64,000 nucleotides of DNA from Bolinopsis microptera. Lineage: Eukaryota > Ctenophora > Tentaculata > Lobata > Bolinopsidae. The notes beneath the pieces were generated by a model that saw only the letters and a program-made list of their open reading frames with translations, did no database searches and was not told the DNA's origin. Below, piece by piece: positions 60,439-64,000 of this stretch. Made by a program: the position numbers and the translations under genes. The stretch lies in contig NC_087072.1 of assembly GCF_026151205.1 (NCBI RefSeq), forward strand, positions 15,662,169 through 15,726,168, in the 5' to 3' direction. Numbering within the stretch: the stretch's first letter is position 1; each line of letters opens with the position of its first letter.

Positions 60439-60818
60439 ATGACTGAGGGCGACGAGAGGGAACCGAGTGAGAGACTGCCTGGGACGGAGCAAGAGCAACG
60501 TCCTGTGGAAGAGGTGCCGCCTCCTCCACCCTCCCCTCCCAATCTCACTGACAAGCTCAACAAGAAACTCCTCACTTCCTTCCTTGACAGACTCAATAAT
60601 GGACAGGTCGGTAACCTACGTATGTGACGCTCAAAATAAACGTTTGATTTGATGGAATCTGAACAATATTTATATATTTGGTGTGTATCAGTATGCGGTA
60701 TGCAGTATGGCATTGATTCAAAAACGCTAAATTTTCTTTTTCTCAGATACCAATGCTGGACAATCTACCCCAACCTGCTCAGACAGAAGAATTCGATAGT
60801 GACTCTGAGACCGAATAG
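60439..60818 (+). CDS. Small acidic, proline-rich protein of unknown function (two exons)
   Basis: Exon 1 is 60439-60606 (ATG, 56 codons, phase 0, donor gtcggt). Exon 2 is 60747-60818 after ttctttttctcag. Together they encode 79 residues. The N-terminus is Glu-rich, followed by a proline run (PPPPPSPP), a short amphipathic helix (LTDKLNKKLLTSFLDRLNNG) and an acidic tail (EEFDSDSETE) that resembles a casein kinase 2 site cluster. There is no signal peptide, membrane segment or domain I recognise. An AATAAA at 60949-60954 could serve as poly(A) signal. Agreement of splice sites, phase and stop makes a real gene likely. It could be the end of a longer transcript with a 5' exon further left. Confidence 0.55.
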
Positions 60819-61324
60819 CTAATTTTGATTTTTGTGATTTAATGTGATATATTTTCCGTTTTACTTTGTTAAACACTAATCAAAAATGAGGTAAGAATTA
60901 AAAATTCGAAATGGATTTTTGGGGGTATTATTTTCCAGGTTTTTGCTTAATAAATGATCAGACAGGTTTCCTTTAATGATCTATCAACAATTTGATCCCA
61001 GTACGTGGACACTGTGCGCTGCCAGTTGTACTTTTTGAGTAAACGTTGACTGTTGACGCCGCAACATATTTCATTTTAAAAAGCTTAAGATATCGATTTT
61101 TTGACTATTGTTGTATAACTACAATGTACAAGTATTATATAATTTATATTTCAACCATAATTTATCTTCATATTCAATGATTTTTGTGAATTATCTGTCA
61201 TCACTTTTCCAGGATTATTATCAAAACTCAATTTACTAAATAGTACCTTTAAGATATATTTGGCGTTTAATCATCAATCCTGAATACCCGCCTGCAGTTT
61301 TCCATTGTTAATAGACTGACTTTT

Positions 61325-61990
61325 TATTAACGGGTGATACTCGTAAAATATCTGTTCCATATATTGGACCGTCGACGAGTCCAACTCGGCGCGCGTCCTG
61401 GTAGGTTGTAAACCTACAAACTTTTTACTGTCAGTGTCACCAAGATGTAACTAGGTCGAACGGAGAAATTAGGTCTCACGCGCAGGAATTAGGTCTCCTG
61501 CAGGCGCGTGATATATATTAATATATAATATATATATAAATACACTTAAAAGCCGCGAATGCTTGAGACTTACTGGGCCGCGCTCAGCCTGTCATTCCGC
61601 CGAATCTCTATTATGTTTATGGACATAATAGCCTGAGGTCCCCAGGTAAGCTTGAGACCTGATTCCTGCGCGTGAGACCTAATTTTTCGTTCGACCTAGT
61701 TACATCTTGGTGACAGATAAGTTTACAACCTACCAAAACGCGCGCTGATTTGGACTCCTCGAATATTTGGAACAACTGCATTTTACTTGTAGGTTTACAA
61801 GTACTTGACATACGTTGCATGCCACTTTTCGCGCGCGCCGCCGAAGGCGGAATATATTATCTCTGATATTGGGATACGAAACATGTATCAAACAAGTACA
61901 ACCTACCAGGACGCGCGCCGAGTTGGACGTGGAACAGATATTTTAAGAGTATCACCCGTTAACATTTTACTAGTATCACCCGTTAAAAGT
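61325..61990. repeat. Nested inverted repeats (foldback element or elements)
   Basis: An outer pair, about 61328-61410 and 61897-61962, shares acgggtgatact, aaaatatctgttcca and ccaactcggcgcgcgtcctg. An inner pair, about 61391-61500 and 61653-61742, shares taggttgtaaac, accaagatgtaactaggtcg and aattaggtctcacgcgcagg. Both are imperfect. CG-rich cores with gcgcgcg recur in each arm. Confidence 0.75.
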
Positions 61991-62832
61991 TAAGACTGAA
62001 CCGGCGCTTTTTCTTTTTGATACATGTTGCATTTCCCTTTGCGCGAAAAAGAGTATGCAACTTGTATCAAACTTCTTTACCTAGCCATTACTAGTCTCTT
62101 GTCTGAGTTGTCCCACGTCGCGATCCTCATCGTTTCATTTCATTTAAGAAAATTAAAACAGCGCTGCGGGCTCACAGCGTGGGGCAAAGCTTTTCTCGAT
62201 CTCACAGCCACTGTTGTGTGTTGGGGAAGCTTGAAAAGAGCGCCGCGCACACAGTACACAGCACAGAGATTGGTGTACTATACCAGGCAAGATACCCCCA
62301 TTACATAATATTGTAGAGATATAGCGCACGTATTTGAGATATCGTTTCAAAGATCAACATTGGCATGATTGATGATGCGGAGAGCAATCGATGAAAATTG
62401 AGACAAGACACAGCTAGGGGAGTTATTTTGACGGATGTTACTCGTCTAAATTTCTTCGAAGTAGCGCGCGCCGCTTTCTTCTCGAAATGTTATGGCCCGA
62501 CGGCACGAGCTACGAAGTAGCGCGCGCCGGGCCAGATCATTAACAATGGTCAAGAGTTATTTTGACGGATGTTACTCATCTAAATTTCTTCGAAGTAGCG
62601 CGCGCCGCTTTCTTCTCGAAATGTCTCGAAATGTCTCGAAAATGCCCGACGGCACGAGCTACGAAGTAGCGCGCGCCGGGCCAGATCATTAACAATGGTC
62701 AAGGAGTTATTATGCAGAATTGAATTACACATATTCGTAGGCGAAGCTTGGCTTACATAATGTTACCTGGGGACCAGGCTATTATGTTCATAAAGATTCA
62801 CCGAAATGACAGGCTGAGCGCCGCCCAGTAAA
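61569..62832. repeat. Inverted pair of ~75-bp sequences 1.1 kb apart
   Basis: About 61569-61648 and 62763-62832 are reverse complements with several mismatches, sharing cgctcagcctgtcatt, gaatct, cataatagcctg and gtccccaggtaa. Together with the inverted repeats inside, they may mark the ends of a composite element. Confidence 0.7.
62420..62703. repeat. Tandem duplication of ~134-bp GC-rich unit
   Basis: Copy 1 is 62420-62553 and copy 2 is 62554-62703, both starting gagttattttgacggatgtt and containing gaagtagcgcgcgccg twice. The second copy is longer because tctcgaaatg is repeated. A third start (gagttatta) lies at 62704. Confidence 0.85.
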
Positions 62833-63017
62833 CATAATGCAGCGATTTCATCGGACGAGAGCAACTGTTGGCGACGTTTGACTACAAATGGCAGCATTTG
62901 ATCGAAAACCTGGTTATCTTGACACACGCTGCAACCCCTTTTGATCGCGCGCGAAGCTGGCCGGGGTGCACGCTTCGCGTGCACGAGAGGTATACAACGT
63001 GTAGCAATGGTTATCAG

Positions 63018-63034
63018 CCCCCCCCCCCCCCCCC
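63018..63034 (+). repeat. Poly(C) run of 17
   Basis: Uninterrupted C homopolymer; its length may be affected by sequencing error. Confidence 0.9.
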
Positions 63035-64000
63035 TGTGAAGAAAGTTGGATCTATATTGATATTCTATATCCAAATGCCAAAGTTGGATCTATAGAATTA
63101 GAAACAGTTCGGTATGTTTTTCTTAGCGATATCAGATACCTTACTCTGGATTATTACGACGGGTTTATTAACGACCGGTTAAAATATGGCTCGGGAAAAA
63201 TATGGCGAAATTGCTCAAAACCCACCACATTTTCCCGGTCGCCATTTTACCGGTGTCCAACCTTTCAATTTTAGATCCAAAAATGTTGTCTCAGATGTAA
63301 ATTTCCTTATTAGAGATAAGCAAGTTTAGTAATTTTTTTCTAAACTTGCTTATCTGCATTGCTAAAACTTGTGAAACAAGTCGAATTATCAATAATTAGG
63401 GGGTGCACGATAAAAATAAACTTGCTCGGATTTTTAAAAATTTTGTACCATTGTTTTCTATCTACTAGAGACTGTGAGAATTTTCACAATACCAAATTTT
63501 TCATACCTTTTTGGAAAGATCAGTGAGTTTCGCCTAGGTGCCATATTTGATGGTGCGCGGCTTTTGGAACAAAAGTAGCTGTAAAAGTCGCGTAATTTGA
63601 CCAAATTTGACCAAATTCGTTGATTTTTGTCGTATTAATTGGATATATCTTTGATCTTCGGTTCCTTGAATGAGATCATTCTGAAAATTGGCGACGACCT
63701 TCCAATAGGGCTTTCACAACTGTCCGAAAAATTTGGTGGATATCGGAGTTGATATAGTGATGAAAATGGGGCAAAATGCGCTGCTTTTAGCTGTAACATA
63801 ACGTCTGATGGTTGGATATGCTTTAAATTTTTCGGACACTTTCCTTGTAAGTCAATGAGTAAGCTAACCAATTTTTGTTGCAATCGGAGGTCGGGAAGTA
63901 TACTGATACTGAATATCTATTTGTTTGAAGAAAATTGTGCTGGCCGAAATTAGCGCTAAAAACCATCCTACAGTCGGCACGCGCGGCTTACTGTCGATGG
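63035..64000. other. Right end of window, no gene seen
   Basis: Contains a perfect 16-bp stem (agataagcaagtttag at 63314-63329 and its complement at 63340-63355) with a T-rich loop, and a twice-repeated aaagttggatctata near 63050-63095. The minus-strand frame at 63635-63883 has no further support. Confidence 0.4.

Overview
This is nuclear DNA from a multicellular animal, AT-rich and intron-rich. Coding sequence comes as short GT-AG exons, genes lie inside introns of other genes, poly(A) signals are AATAAA, and the DNA between exons holds SINE-like, hAT-like and Harbinger-like repeats. Intronless receptor genes and genes nested in introns on both strands would fit an early-branching animal (a ctenophore is plausible), but this is inference and no sequence marker here proves the phylum.

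Layout. 1-6.3 kb: an intronless seven-transmembrane receptor gene on the minus strand (1209-2504), a decayed hAT transposon with a transposase remnant (3625-4418) and a 164-bp tandem duplication. 6.3-24.5 kb: the 3' portion (about 838 codons in 15 exons) of HEATR1/UTP10, the HEAT-repeat protein of the small-subunit processome, ending in the BP28CT-type C-terminus. Its introns carry a second receptor gene (8202-9254, plus strand), a two-exon ABC half-transporter gene (21320-18279, minus strand), a hAT-type MITE with an 8-bp target duplication (22972-23389), and a 2.9-kb minisatellite (14514-17433). The minisatellite is a 55-fold amplification of an exon-intron junction, so the splice donor and a possible 15-nt micro-exon are repeated every 53 bp.

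25.2-56.7 kb: a minus-strand ankyrin-repeat locus. Gene A (six exons, 31656-25266, 243 aa) and gene B (four exons, 53529-52706, 141 aa) are paralogues with the same exon phases. Three further ATG-containing exons that end in the same phase (42910-42814, 48213-48132, 56668-56509) look like alternative first exons. If so, the locus makes ankyrin proteins with different N-termini. The rest of this region is intron or intergenic DNA with a long (GGGA)n/(GA)n tract, MITE-like inverted repeats, a tRNA-derived SINE and a pair of dispersed repeats.

56.7-64 kb: a Harbinger-like MITE, a foldback element, a small two-exon plus-strand gene (60439-60818, 79 aa, function unknown) and a repeat-rich end with nested inverted repeats and tandem duplications (61.3-62.85 kb).

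The genes do not form a pathway. The clearest themes are nesting of signalling and transport genes in HEATR1 introns, and modular reuse of first exons at the ankyrin locus. Exon boundaries were set by eye from splice signals, reading phase and remembered family sequences; no alignment or transcript data were available.
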